From: Bacteroidota bacterium
Lineage (GTDB): Bacteria > Bacteroidota > Bacteroidia > Chitinophagales > Saprospiraceae
NCBI GenBank assembly: GCA_963169455.1
Contig: CAUJDW010000076.1
Span: 1-42,421 of the forward strand
DNA: 42,421 nucleotides
Direction of reading: 5' to 3'
The translations under genes were made by a program, and so were the position numbers. This document shows positions 33,884 through 41,268 of this stretch, piece after piece. Positions within the stretch are counted from its first letter, which is position 1. Each line of letters starts with the position of its first letter. The notes beneath the pieces are model-generated. The model made no database searches. It was not told the origin of the DNA and saw only the letters and a list, made by a program, of their open reading frames with translations.

Positions 33884-35173
33884 ATGTTAGGCTACGTCCT
33901 TCTTACGCTTTTTCTCGTTTTCCTGAACGGTTTTTTCGTCGCAGCCGAATTTGCTATAGTAAAGGTTCGGGCCTCTCAAATCCAGGTTCGGGCGGAACAG
34001 AACTTCAGTGCGCGCATTGCCAATTCCGTCATTTCAAACCTCGATGCCTATCTGGCCGCCACCCAACTGGGAATCACGCTGGCCAGCCTTGGCCTTGGCT
34101 GGATCGGTGAAGGGGTCGTTTCCGAGATCATTCTGGCCATCATGCATAGCCTGGGGCTGGAAATCAGTGAGGCAGCCGCCCACCAGATCGCCCTGCCCCT
34201 GTCCTTCGCGCTGATCACGATCCTGCACATCGTATTCGGGGAACTGGCGCCCAAGTCGCTTGCCATCCGCTTCCCGACAAAGACCACGCTATGGACTGCG
34301 GCGCCGCTGCAATTATTTTACTTCATCTTCCGGCCCTTTATCTGGCTGCTCAACGGCATTGCCAATGCCTTTCTCAAGCTGATCGGCATCGAACCCGTAC
34401 CCCATGCCGAAGTGCACAGCGAAGACGAGCTGAAGCTCATCATTGCCGAGAGCGCCGAAGGCGGCGCCATCCGGCCCTCCGAGCGGGAGTTGATCCAGAA
34501 TGTCTTCGATTTCGACGACCGGCTGGTGCGGCAGGTGCTCAAGCCCCGCACGCAGATAACCAGTATGGAAGCCAGCATGCCCATCAGGGAGGCCATCGAC
34601 ATCGCCCTCCAGGAGGGGTATTCCCGATACCCGGTTTACGAAGACAATATTGACAATATCATTGGCTTTGTCACTACCAAAGACCTTCTGGCCTCCCAAT
34701 ACCGCGAGGAGCGCAAAGGGATAAAGGAACTGGTTCGCCCGGTCATTTTCACAACATCCAGCCGAAAGATCGGCCCCCTGCTCCGGCAGATGCAGCGCGA
34801 GCGCGCCCAGTTGGCCGTCATCGTCAATGAGTTCGGCGGCACGGTCGGCCTGGTGACCATGGAGGATATCCTGGAGGAACTCGTAGGAGAAATCCAGGAC
34901 GAATACGACACGGAGTTTCCCATCGTCGAGGAGATCGGCGAAAAAAAATTCCGGGTATTTGCCCAAAACCCCGTAGACCAGATCAACGAGTACCTGCCCG
35001 AGCCTCTGCCCGTAAGCAATGAATACGTTACCCTGTCGGGCCTGATCCTCAAAGTATCAGAAGAGTTCCCGAAGGAAGGGCATGCGCTGACGATTGGCAA
35101 CTACGCTGTAAGGGTTACCCGCATCTTCCACACCAGCCCCGAGGAGGTGGAACTGGAGTGGATGGGGAGGTAG
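33884..35173 (+). CDS. CNNM/CorC-HlyC family membrane protein with CBS pair
   Basis: A 429-aa inner membrane protein. The N-terminal CNNM domain (about 1-190) has several membrane helices starting LFLVFLNGFFVAAEFAIVKV and LGLGWIGEGVVSEIILAIM. A CBS pair follows (about 205-330: RQVLKPRTQITSMEASMP, YSRYPVYEDNIDNIIGFVTTKDLL, EFGGTVGLVTMEDILEELVGE), then a C-terminal CorC_HlyC domain (FAQNPVDQINEYLPEPLP). Family members export Mg2+ or other divalent cations. The frame is open upstream to 33746 but the ATG at 33884 starts the first helix. Converges on the SPASM gene 22 nt away. Confidence 0.93.
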   Translation: MLGYVLLTLFLVFLNGFFVAAEFAIVKVRASQIQVRAEQNFSARIANSVISNLDAYLAATQLGITLASLGLGWIGEGVVSEIILAIMHSLGLEISEAAAHQIALPLSFALITILHIVFGELAPKSLAIRFPTKTTLWTAAPLQLFYFIFRPFIWLLNGIANAFLKLIGIEPVPHAEVHSEDELKLIIAESAEGGAIRPSERELIQNVFDFDDRLVRQVLKPRTQITSMEASMPIREAIDIALQEGYSRYPVYEDNIDNIIGFVTTKDLLASQYREERKGIKELVRPVIFTTSSRKIGPLLRQMQRERAQLAVIVNEFGGTVGLVTMEDILEELVGEIQDEYDTEFPIVEEIGEKKFRVFAQNPVDQINEYLPEPLPVSNEYVTLSGLILKVSEEFPKEGHALTIGNYAVRVTRIFHTSPEEVELEWMGR

Positions 35174-35195
35174 GCGGCCCGGCTGGAGCCCTGGC

Positions 35196-36287
35196 TCAGC
35201 CACGCTCCATGCCCGGCAGGCTCTCCATCCCGTAATATTCGGCTGCCCGGTGTTTCAACGGATTGGTGCTCCATTCCTCCCATTCACAGGTATAGGGGTT
35301 ATAACCGCACTTAAGGGGCTTGCTGAAGCTGTCCGCCGGTTCTTCGAGAAAGGCCCTGCAGTCTGTGCAAATATAGCGGAACTCGCAGTCCCTGCACACC
35401 CGTATCTGATCCTTGGTGATATTCCAGTACTTTCGGAACTCCGGTTTTTCCAGGGCATCCGACAATCTGGTTTCCCTGATATTGCCATGGGATTGGGGCA
35501 TGGAAGGGCAATTTCTGATCTCGCCGCCGCTATCGATGGAAATCTTGCGGTTCAGGCATGAGTTGTAGCGTAGGGCTTCCGTGAAGGTTTTCACATTAAT
35601 GGTAAAGTAAGCCGGCGAAATAAACCCGCAGTGCAGGCCCGAGCTGATTTTTTCTTCGGTAATAAAAAGGAGGCTCTCGCGCGCCGGCAGGGAGAAAAGC
35701 GGATGCCCGGCCGGTACGGAATGCACCTCTAAGGTGGACAGGCGGGGGAAGCGCCTGCAAAATGCCAGCAGCGCTCGTTCTTCGAAAACAGGCTGGAATT
35801 TGATTGTCAGGACGATACTTTCTATGCGTTTGCCCTCAAAACCGGGCAGCAATGCCTCAAAAAAGCCCAGTTGCTTATCGGAAAAAGACCGGATATGGAT
35901 GTGCCCGCAACCCATTTGTTCCAGTTCCCCGATCATGTTTTCCCAGGGCAATGATACTTCTCCGATATCGATTATCGCGTTGGTGATAAGGCGGGGCTCT
36001 TCCCAGCGCAGATCCATTTTGGGAAAGCGTTCAGGGGTATCCGTGAAAAAGATGAATTCCCCTTTTTCGAGGAATTGAAAATATTCCCCGATGATCTCAT
36101 CGAAGCGGTGTTGATAGGCAGCCTTTAGCTGCGCGGCCGTTTTCCCCTCATGCAAGGTGAGTATTTCAAATAAACCTTCCGGAATGAAATGGGCCGTCTG
36201 CCTCTGGAGGTCACACAGAACAGAGCGTTCCGCCCCCTTTACCGGGATGCAGCAGGAAAACAACATGAAAGGCTTATCTTCCGGCAT
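35196..36287 (-). CDS. Grasp-with-spasm SPASM-domain peptide maturase, module 1
   Basis: A 363-aa RiPP maturation protein of the grasp-with-spasm type. The N-terminus (CCIPVKGAERSVLCDLQRQ, then IGEYFQFLEKGEFIFF, about 12-85) resembles a PqqD/RRE-like peptide-binding winged helix. The central part lacks the CxxxCxxC of radical SAM enzymes. The SPASM domain has eight Cys: NSC and NCP about 16 apart, the cluster VCRDCEFRYICTDC, then KCGYNPYTC. That is enough for two 4Fe-4S sites. It overlaps the preceding small gene by 14 nt, the last gene of the array. Confidence 0.88.
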   Translation of the reverse strand: MPEDKPFMLFSCCIPVKGAERSVLCDLQRQTAHFIPEGLFEILTLHEGKTAAQLKAAYQHRFDEIIGEYFQFLEKGEFIFFTDTPERFPKMDLRWEEPRLITNAIIDIGEVSLPWENMIGELEQMGCGHIHIRSFSDKQLGFFEALLPGFEGKRIESIVLTIKFQPVFEERALLAFCRRFPRLSTLEVHSVPAGHPLFSLPARESLLFITEEKISSGLHCGFISPAYFTINVKTFTEALRYNSCLNRKISIDSGGEIRNCPSMPQSHGNIRETRLSDALEKPEFRKYWNITKDQIRVCRDCEFRYICTDCRAFLEEPADSFSKPLKCGYNPYTCEWEEWSTNPLKHRAAEYYGMESLPGMERG

Positions 36288-36480
36288 TCCTGAATATTTT
36301 GCTGATCGGCTTATAGAAGCCAGAGGGGCGATAGGACGCGGTTTGATAGATATCGGCCTTTATCATTCTGGGAGGCGCCTTGCCCAGCGGATCGAATTCC
36401 TTTTCGGGAGCATAGAAAAATTGAAAGCCCGGAGGCAGCAGCCTGAGGTCCTTCCTTGGGAACAGCAATTTTGCTTTCAT
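36274..36480 (-). CDS. Small conserved protein between ATP-grasp and SPASM genes, module 1
   Basis: A 68-aa basic protein. Its ATG overlaps the ATP-grasp stop as ATGA (36477-36480), and its 3' end overlaps the SPASM start by 14 nt, so translation of the three is tightly coupled. It has LPPGF (15-19) and D43-IY-QT-AS-Y50 followed by K57-P-I. The protein at the same place in module 2 shares LPxGF and DxxQTxxY...KPI at nearly identical spacing, so it is a real, conserved gene. No Cys, no signal peptide. I know no family for it. An adaptor between the two maturases or a leader-binding cofactor is possible. Confidence 0.75.
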   Translation of the reverse strand: MKAKLLFPRKDLRLLPPGFQFFYAPEKEFDPLGKAPPRMIKADIYQTASYRPSGFYKPISKIFRNAGR

Positions 36481-37445
36481 GATACTAGTTTTTTAAAATA
36501 AAGCGCGATTTTTTCCTCGAGGTAATAATTGCAGTTGTCGGATAACCAGCCGAATTGCCCGATTGGGTTGACTTCCAGAAAACAGAATTCGTTTTCCGGG
36601 GTGACGATCAAATCCACAGAGCCGGTATCCAGTTCCATTTTTTTCATAAAGCACATCAATTTCCGCTTAATTTCCTCCGGCAACAGATAGGGCACGCCCC
36701 TGTTGGGCTTTTCGTTGTTATAGTTTCTGAAATCCACTCTGGTCTGCGGGTCATTCTGGGAAAAAACGGCCATGGCGTAACAGTCATCCTTCAGAAAAAA
36801 CACCCGCACTTCGTAAGCCTTTACAATTTCCTTTTGCACCAGAGCAGGCGCAAAGGTTGCCTCAAGGCAGTCGACATTTTCCAGTGTGACGAGCTGCGTT
36901 CCGACGGAGCGAAAGAAGCGGCTCGTATGAATCTGAAAAAGATTCCACACCGCCTTGGTGATGGAGCTGTTTTTCGCAACAAAAAGGCGCAATTCTTCTT
37001 TTTCGGTAGTGATCAATGTAGGCGGAATGGCCAGCCCGGCTCCGGCGGCAGCCAACAGGGCGATAACTTTATTATGGTATTTCTCCTGTTTTATTTCCCC
37101 CAGGTGGGGCCTTTGCTCCAGATAAAAATGGATCGTTTCACTGACCTTTTCCCATTCCTTTCTGAGCATCCCGAAAACCGGGCGTTTGAATCTATGAATT
37201 TTAGGCATTGCAGGATAGAAATCACCCCGCCTGTACCAGTATGCCCGATAATCATCCAGGCGAAACAACCGCCCCTCCGCGTCCCGCAATCTGATGTCGA
37301 GCTGTCCCCGGGAGCCCAGCGCCATACTGCAGGATAGGAAACAGCCCTCTCCATTCACCCGGTGGCAGCTGAGGCCGTGGTGTATAAGCCAGTCGATCAC
37401 CCTGCTTGTCGAATGGTCCCCGGCGCTGCTGAGTATAAGGATCAT
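36477..37445 (-). CDS. Grasp-with-spasm ATP-grasp peptide ligase, module 1
   Basis: A 322-aa ATP-grasp enzyme of the graspetide (MvdC/MvdD-like) type, expected to form ester or amide links between Thr/Ser/Lys and Asp/Glu side chains of a precursor. The pre-ATP-grasp domain begins MILILSSAGDHSTSRVIDWL. The central domain has NSSITKAVWNLF and KAYEVRVFFLKDDCYAMAVF, then TRVDFRNY. The metal/ATP site near the C-terminus is VDLIVTPENEFCFLEVNP with GQFGW. The ATG at 37445 matches the family N-terminus. A 77-nt inverted-repeat element lies just upstream. It overlaps the small gene by ATGA. Confidence 0.9.
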   Translation of the reverse strand: MILILSSAGDHSTSRVIDWLIHHGLSCHRVNGEGCFLSCSMALGSRGQLDIRLRDAEGRLFRLDDYRAYWYRRGDFYPAMPKIHRFKRPVFGMLRKEWEKVSETIHFYLEQRPHLGEIKQEKYHNKVIALLAAAGAGLAIPPTLITTEKEELRLFVAKNSSITKAVWNLFQIHTSRFFRSVGTQLVTLENVDCLEATFAPALVQKEIVKAYEVRVFFLKDDCYAMAVFSQNDPQTRVDFRNYNNEKPNRGVPYLLPEEIKRKLMCFMKKMELDTGSVDLIVTPENEFCFLEVNPIGQFGWLSDNCNYYLEEKIALYFKKLVS

Positions 37446-37471
37446 GATTCCGGCTTGAGCATGCCTCCCTG

Positions 37472-37548
37472 AGAGCATGTTTGGAGGCCAGCCTTTGAGC
37501 TAAAAAAGGCCACTTTTCGCTTTCAAATCCGGCCTCCAAACATGCTCT
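37472..37548. repeat. 77-nt MITE-like element with perfect 18-bp inverted ends
   Basis: AGAGCATGTTTGGAGGCC (37472-37489) is the exact reverse complement of 37531-37548, with 41 nt between. The ends beginning GAGCATGTTT look like transposon termini, so this may be a miniature inverted-repeat element or a REP-type palindrome. It separates the module 1 lipoprotein gene from the ATP-grasp gene, a junction that in module 2 is a 4-nt overlap or a 50-nt gap. A six-A run (37502-37507) within it would put U-residues in the leftward transcript. Confidence 0.75.
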
Positions 37549-37569
37549 GACAGGAGAAAGGCATATTCT

Positions 37570-38541
37570 TCAAATATCAATTTTCACAAAATGGGCGTCT
37601 ATCACTTCCTGCGGGACGTCAAAAATTGCATCAACCGATGTGAACAGGCGATATCCATGATTCGGATTTCTGTATGCATATTTTATTTTTTCAATATGCT
37701 CCTCCACTGAAGGCATCCCTATTGTCCTCCGGTTTTCGTTAATTGCCTTCAACCGGGCTTCGCTGACCCTTTCAATATAAAAATCATCACCCACCCGGAT
37801 TACCGGGGCAGGCATGTATCGCTGTTTTTGGCTAAAATGGATTTCTACGGAAGCGTAGGAATATGGGCTGATTTTTTTCCGCTCCAGGGCTTCGAGCAGC
37901 AGGCTGTCAACGCCCTCAAATTCAGCCTGTGCGAAGTGAAGCAGCATAAGAGCGTAAGCAGGGCGGCGAATGCCCCGGACGTTATCGGTGCACTCAATAC
38001 CAATGACGTCTTCAGAAGGAAAACCAAACTGCCCGATCAGGCGCCTGAATTTCAACAGGTTCAGGCTGTCTATGGCTCTGATTTCGGGGCGGGGCCTTCC
38101 TTCCAGCCTGGCTGCTTGTTCCTCATTAAGCATGTCCCATAAAGTATTCCGGTATTCCAGGTTGACCGGCAATTCACTTTGAGCCAGGGAGGCCAATTCC
38201 CCCCATTTGGCAGGATGTTCTTTCAGCACGGGGTATTGTTCAAAGAATTCGATACAGTAGCCCATTTTGACCAGTTGCATGGCATTGGAAAAGGCAAAAT
38301 CAATATTCTTTACCTGGATGGCCACCTTAAATGCATTAAAATGCTCGGAGGCGAAGCCGGGATTCATGTAGCGAAAAGCCTTCCGGTAGCAGGCCAGGGC
38401 CCTGCCTGGGTCGTTTTTGATGATGGCCATTTCCGCCCTGTTGACATAGGTGAAATAACCGCCCTTTTCACCTGCTTCCAGATAGCGTTGGCAGGAACAG
38501 GCCATAATGACGACAGGCAGGATCATTTTCCAGGTTTTCAT
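37570..38541 (-). CDS. Lipoprotein with DUF6624-like C-terminus, module 1
   Basis: About 323 aa with a lipoprotein signal (MKTWKMILPVVIMAC). The N-terminal half is helical and TPR-like (RAEMAIIKNDPGRALACYRKAF). The C-terminal half, RRLIGQFGFPSEDVIGIE, LMLLHFAQAEFEGVDSLL, INENRRTIGMPSVEEHIEKI, lines up with the module 2 lipoprotein (VRQCGFPRHEEVG, IVIQHAPPDMRGYYYSYL, DKRRAEIGLGPLKDYI), so the two are distant paralogues in the same operon position. Its role is unknown; an envelope protein dedicated to the mature peptide, e.g. immunity or transport, is one guess. Confidence 0.75.
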   Translation of the reverse strand: MKTWKMILPVVIMACSCQRYLEAGEKGGYFTYVNRAEMAIIKNDPGRALACYRKAFRYMNPGFASEHFNAFKVAIQVKNIDFAFSNAMQLVKMGYCIEFFEQYPVLKEHPAKWGELASLAQSELPVNLEYRNTLWDMLNEEQAARLEGRPRPEIRAIDSLNLLKFRRLIGQFGFPSEDVIGIECTDNVRGIRRPAYALMLLHFAQAEFEGVDSLLLEALERKKISPYSYASVEIHFSQKQRYMPAPVIRVGDDFYIERVSEARLKAINENRRTIGMPSVEEHIEKIKYAYRNPNHGYRLFTSVDAIFDVPQEVIDAHFVKIDI

Positions 38542-38587
38542 GATAAATGGTTTTGAAGTGAACAAATGCAGTTACTTCAGCATTGAT

Positions 38588-38625
38588 GCAGCGGTTGCTC
38601 ATTCGGAACGAAAGGCAACCGCTGC
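38588..38625 (-). promoter_or_regulatory. Hairpin after the precursor gene, candidate attenuator
   Basis: A perfect 11-bp stem, GCAGCGGTTGC (38588-38598) with GCAACCGCTGC (38615-38625), loop 16 nt, in the gap between precursor and lipoprotein genes. The flanking TGATGCA (38584-38590) can also pair with TGCATCA (38644-38650), an alternative fold. No T-run follows, so it is more likely a processing or stability element, or partial terminator, that lets the precursor be made in excess. Confidence 0.5.
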
Positions 38626-38664
38626 GCGACACCTTCAGCTTTCTGCATCAGGCTTTAGGTTGAA

Positions 38665-38901
38665 TCAGTGAGCCTCATAAAAAACAGCTCCATGGTAGTC
38701 TTTCTGGTAAAGGGCGCCCTCACCATTATAAACCTCTGTATCGGAAGTATAAGTGAAGTGGTCGGTTGACCCCCCTCCCGATTGGCATGTAGCGCCTCCG
38801 TCGGGGATATAACTCCCGATGCCCCCCAGCACTTTCCTGGTGTTTTGAAGCCCGGATGAATCGAATTTCCTCAGGCTCAGCGGTTGAAATTTCTTTTCCA
38901 T
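38665..38901 (-). CDS. Grasp-with-spasm precursor peptide with double-glycine leader
   Basis: A 78-aa peptide. The leader (1-27) reads MEKKFQPLSLRKFDSSGLQN... and ends in L25-G26-G27, the double-Gly export/cleavage signal of Bacteroidota natural-product precursors. The core (28-78) has one Cys (C39) and is rich in Gly and in Thr/Ser/Asp/Glu/Tyr, with TDHFTYTSDTEVYNGEG (46-62) as the most graspetide-like part: hydroxyl donors next to acidic acceptors, loosely recalling the microviridin TxKxPSDxE order. An in-frame GTG at 39000, overlapping the SPASM stop, would add 33 basic residues and is not favoured. No peptidase/ABC exporter is in the window. Confidence 0.8.
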   Translation of the reverse strand: MEKKFQPLSLRKFDSSGLQNTRKVLGGIGSYIPDGGATCQSGGGSTDHFTYTSDTEVYNGEGALYQKDYHGAVFYEAH

Positions 38902-38996
38902 AAAAGCGAATTTGAATCGTGAAAGCCTACTCTCTTTTTTCGCCCGCGAGGGCAGGGTTTTGGGCATGCCCCTGCAGCTGAATTCCTTTTGTTTGT

Positions 38997-40013
38997 TCAC
39001 CGCCAGATATTGGCATACGGGTCAAACCTACAAGTGTCTTTTTTATAGTATTTCCCATCCTCCTCAACGATATCGCTGTTGCTGAGGCACAGGTAGCGGT
39101 ACTGGCAGTCCCTGCACTTCTCGATCCTGTCATTGTGGAGCAGCCATTTTTCCTGAAATCCGGCCGAGCGGGCCACATCCTGAATTTTCACCCCGGAGAC
39201 ATGGCCGAAGCCTGTTTCATGCGACACGTAATTGCGGATAAAACCATCGGCATCTACGGATATCTTCCGGTTGAGCCCGATGTTAAATTGCATCGCTTCG
39301 GTTATTATGGAAATACTGGCGACAAAATCTTCCGGGCGCACCACATCGGGCTGGCCTCTTCCGACCACCTGATCGGTAAAAACCACCTGAAGCGGCTCCC
39401 CGGGCTTCTCCGAAGCAACGAGCCCGGCCATTTTGGATGAATGCACCACCAGGCTTACTATCCTACGGTTTCCCTCAGCCAGCCGGAACAGGTTTTCCGC
39501 CGCTTCGCCATTGTCTGCGATATAGAGTTCTATGAATTTCAGGCGGCTGTTTTTTGTGGGGGCCAGCAAATCCCCGATCTCCCTGGTGGAAAAAGGCCTG
39601 AGAAAGCGCAGCTGCAGGCCGGCGCACCCCAAACGATCCAATTGCCGCAATACATCGGCTACATCGTAATTGCCCGCAGATTCGATCTCGAGGATCGCGG
39701 AGTACACCTCGAGCGGAGATTCCCAGGTTAAGTCCATCGCGGGAAAAGCTTCCGGCTGGCTGGTGAAAAAGCCGATCCCGAGTTTCGCCAACTCCCCCAG
39801 ATAAGCGTCGATGCCTTCATCGTACTGATGATGGAACTGGCCTTTGATCGATTCGACCGAATGATCATAAGCTTTCTCCAATACCTCTACCAGGAGGTTC
39901 GGTATATGGAAGGCCTCTTTGCGCTGCACATCGCAGATCAGGCCCATTTCCGCGCCCTTCACAGGAAAGCAGGCGTTGTACAACCTGAAGTGAAGCTGCA
40001 AATCAGATCTCAT
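38997..40013 (-). CDS. Grasp-with-spasm SPASM-domain protein, module 2 (half of the cysteines lost)
   Basis: A 338-aa homologue of the module 1 SPASM protein, alignable end to end (CFPVKGAEMGLICDVQRKEA against CIPVKGAERSVLCDLQRQTA; LNRKISVDADGFIRN against LNRKISIDSGGEIRN). No radical SAM CxxxCxxC. In the SPASM region it keeps KCRDCQYRYLC and the later DTC, but the other four positions are replaced: NSC by NIG, NCP by NYV, TDC by SNS, YTC by YAN. The retained four match the ligands of one auxiliary cluster, so it probably binds one cluster, not two. Overlaps the small gene by 11 nt. Confidence 0.85.
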   Translation of the reverse strand: MRSDLQLHFRLYNACFPVKGAEMGLICDVQRKEAFHIPNLLVEVLEKAYDHSVESIKGQFHHQYDEGIDAYLGELAKLGIGFFTSQPEAFPAMDLTWESPLEVYSAILEIESAGNYDVADVLRQLDRLGCAGLQLRFLRPFSTREIGDLLAPTKNSRLKFIELYIADNGEAAENLFRLAEGNRRIVSLVVHSSKMAGLVASEKPGEPLQVVFTDQVVGRGQPDVVRPEDFVASISIITEAMQFNIGLNRKISVDADGFIRNYVSHETGFGHVSGVKIQDVARSAGFQEKWLLHNDRIEKCRDCQYRYLCLSNSDIVEEDGKYYKKDTCRFDPYANIWR

Positions 40014-40224
40014 TGCCCTCGGGTTTACTCAGCAATAAGCAGGCAATTGGTTTGGGGCACAGGCCGGCCTGATATCTGTCCGTCTGATGAAAATCGCTTC
40101 GCTCAAAGAAAATCCTTACTCTCCGCTCTCCGCTGCTGGCCTGCCGGATATGGAAAAAACCAAGAGGCAAGGGGCGGGCTGCTGGCTTCTTCATCAATTC
40201 GAAATAACTTTCCTTATCTTTCAT
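40003..40224 (-). CDS. Small conserved protein between ATP-grasp and SPASM genes, module 2
   Basis: A 73-aa basic protein overlapping the ATP-grasp gene by 11 nt and the SPASM gene by 11 nt. It has LPLGF (19-23) and D44-FH-QT-DR-Y51 followed by K58-P-I, matching the module 1 small protein at the same spacing (D43, Q46, T47, Y50, K57-P-I). Between the two motifs lies a more variable stretch. Homology plus equal operon position make this a component of the maturation system rather than a chance frame. Family unknown to me. Confidence 0.75.
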   Translation of the reverse strand: MKDKESYFELMKKPAARPLPLGFFHIRQASSGERRVRIFFERSDFHQTDRYQAGLCPKPIACLLLSKPEGNEI

Positions 40225-41218
40225 TTCCTGCTGTTAAAAATGAAGCAATCCGCTTTTCCAAATGGTAATTGCATGGCTGGGACACCATTCCAAACTGCCC
40301 GGCAGGGTTGACTTCCAGAAACACCATTCTTCCATCCCGCGTCCGGACCAGGTCCAAAGAGCCCGTGTTCAGCCCCAGTTGCTGCATCAGCGAATGCACC
40401 TGCGCTTCCTGTCTTTCATCCAGGCGGAAGTTGGCCAGGCGGTTGGGATTCTTTTTGTCGTACCGCCGGAAGTCCAGGCTCGTCCGGGTATTATCCTGGG
40501 AAAAAATAGCCATGGAGTAACAGGCTCCATCCAGGTAGAAAACCCTGGCCTCAAAGGCCTTATCCAGTTTTTCCTGAAACAGGGAAAAATCAAATGTATC
40601 CGGCATTTCCCGGATAATTTCATCCGTGATCTCCTCGGTATAATTCGAGTACATATTTTTCTCCGGTGGCGGCCCTTCGAAAAACAGGTGTTCGGCAATG
40701 GACTTATTGATGACCCCCTGGGGAATTTCCGCCCTGAACCGCTCCAGTACATCCTTTTTCCTGGTGACCAGCGTTTTGGGTGTATCCATGCCTGTTGCGG
40801 CTGCAAGCCTCAGAACGTCGAGTTTGTTCAACTGTATCGGTTCATAAGGAGACAGGATCCTTTCTGATTGGAAACTGCGATAGAAGTAATCGTAAAAGGT
40901 TTTCCGCTCTCTCTCGATATATTGATTGAAAAAATCGAGATTTTCCCGGAAAGCTTTCCTGTCTTCCCGCAGGCTGTCCCCGAGAATCCAGTCCTGCCTG
41001 GCCAGGCCGCATATTTTCCGGAACCAGATGGACCGGAATTTTTCCATGCCGGGCGCAGGTGCGGAAATCAGGGCGTCCTCTTTTTCGATATACTGGTTGT
41101 TGGTATTCAACCGAAGGAACTGCCCGCCCATGCTGGCCATCCAGTCCAGTACATGGTCAGTAGAAGGGTCATAGGCCGTTGAAAATACCAAATGCCTTAC
41201 CGGAATTGCCGCAGACAT
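40214..41218 (-). CDS. Grasp-with-spasm ATP-grasp peptide ligase, module 2
   Basis: About 334 aa, homologous to the module 1 ligase: RHLVFSTAYDPSTDHVLDWM against ILSSAGDHSTSRVIDWL, FEARVFYLDGACYSMAIFSQD, TSLDFRRYDKKNPNR and the ATP/metal site LDLVRTRDGRMVFLEVNP with GQFGM. The divergence between the two ligases is large, suggesting separate precursors rather than a recent duplication. The ATG at 41218 fits the family N-terminus; an ATG at 41272 that overlaps the upstream stop as ATGA would add 18 residues and cannot be excluded. Confidence 0.88.
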   Translation of the reverse strand: MSAAIPVRHLVFSTAYDPSTDHVLDWMASMGGQFLRLNTNNQYIEKEDALISAPAPGMEKFRSIWFRKICGLARQDWILGDSLREDRKAFRENLDFFNQYIERERKTFYDYFYRSFQSERILSPYEPIQLNKLDVLRLAAATGMDTPKTLVTRKKDVLERFRAEIPQGVINKSIAEHLFFEGPPPEKNMYSNYTEEITDEIIREMPDTFDFSLFQEKLDKAFEARVFYLDGACYSMAIFSQDNTRTSLDFRRYDKKNPNRLANFRLDERQEAQVHSLMQQLGLNTGSLDLVRTRDGRMVFLEVNPAGQFGMVSQPCNYHLEKRIASFLTAGNER

Positions 41219-41268
41219 AAGCAATCGTTTTTGTGAAGAAAAATGTTTTGAAAAAGGCAGCGCGCCAT

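Noticed and set aside
38902-39000. N-terminal extension of the precursor from a GTG overlapping the SPASM stop
   Set aside because: The added 33 residues are basic and unlike a leader; the ATG at 38901 gives a standard leader length before the double Gly.
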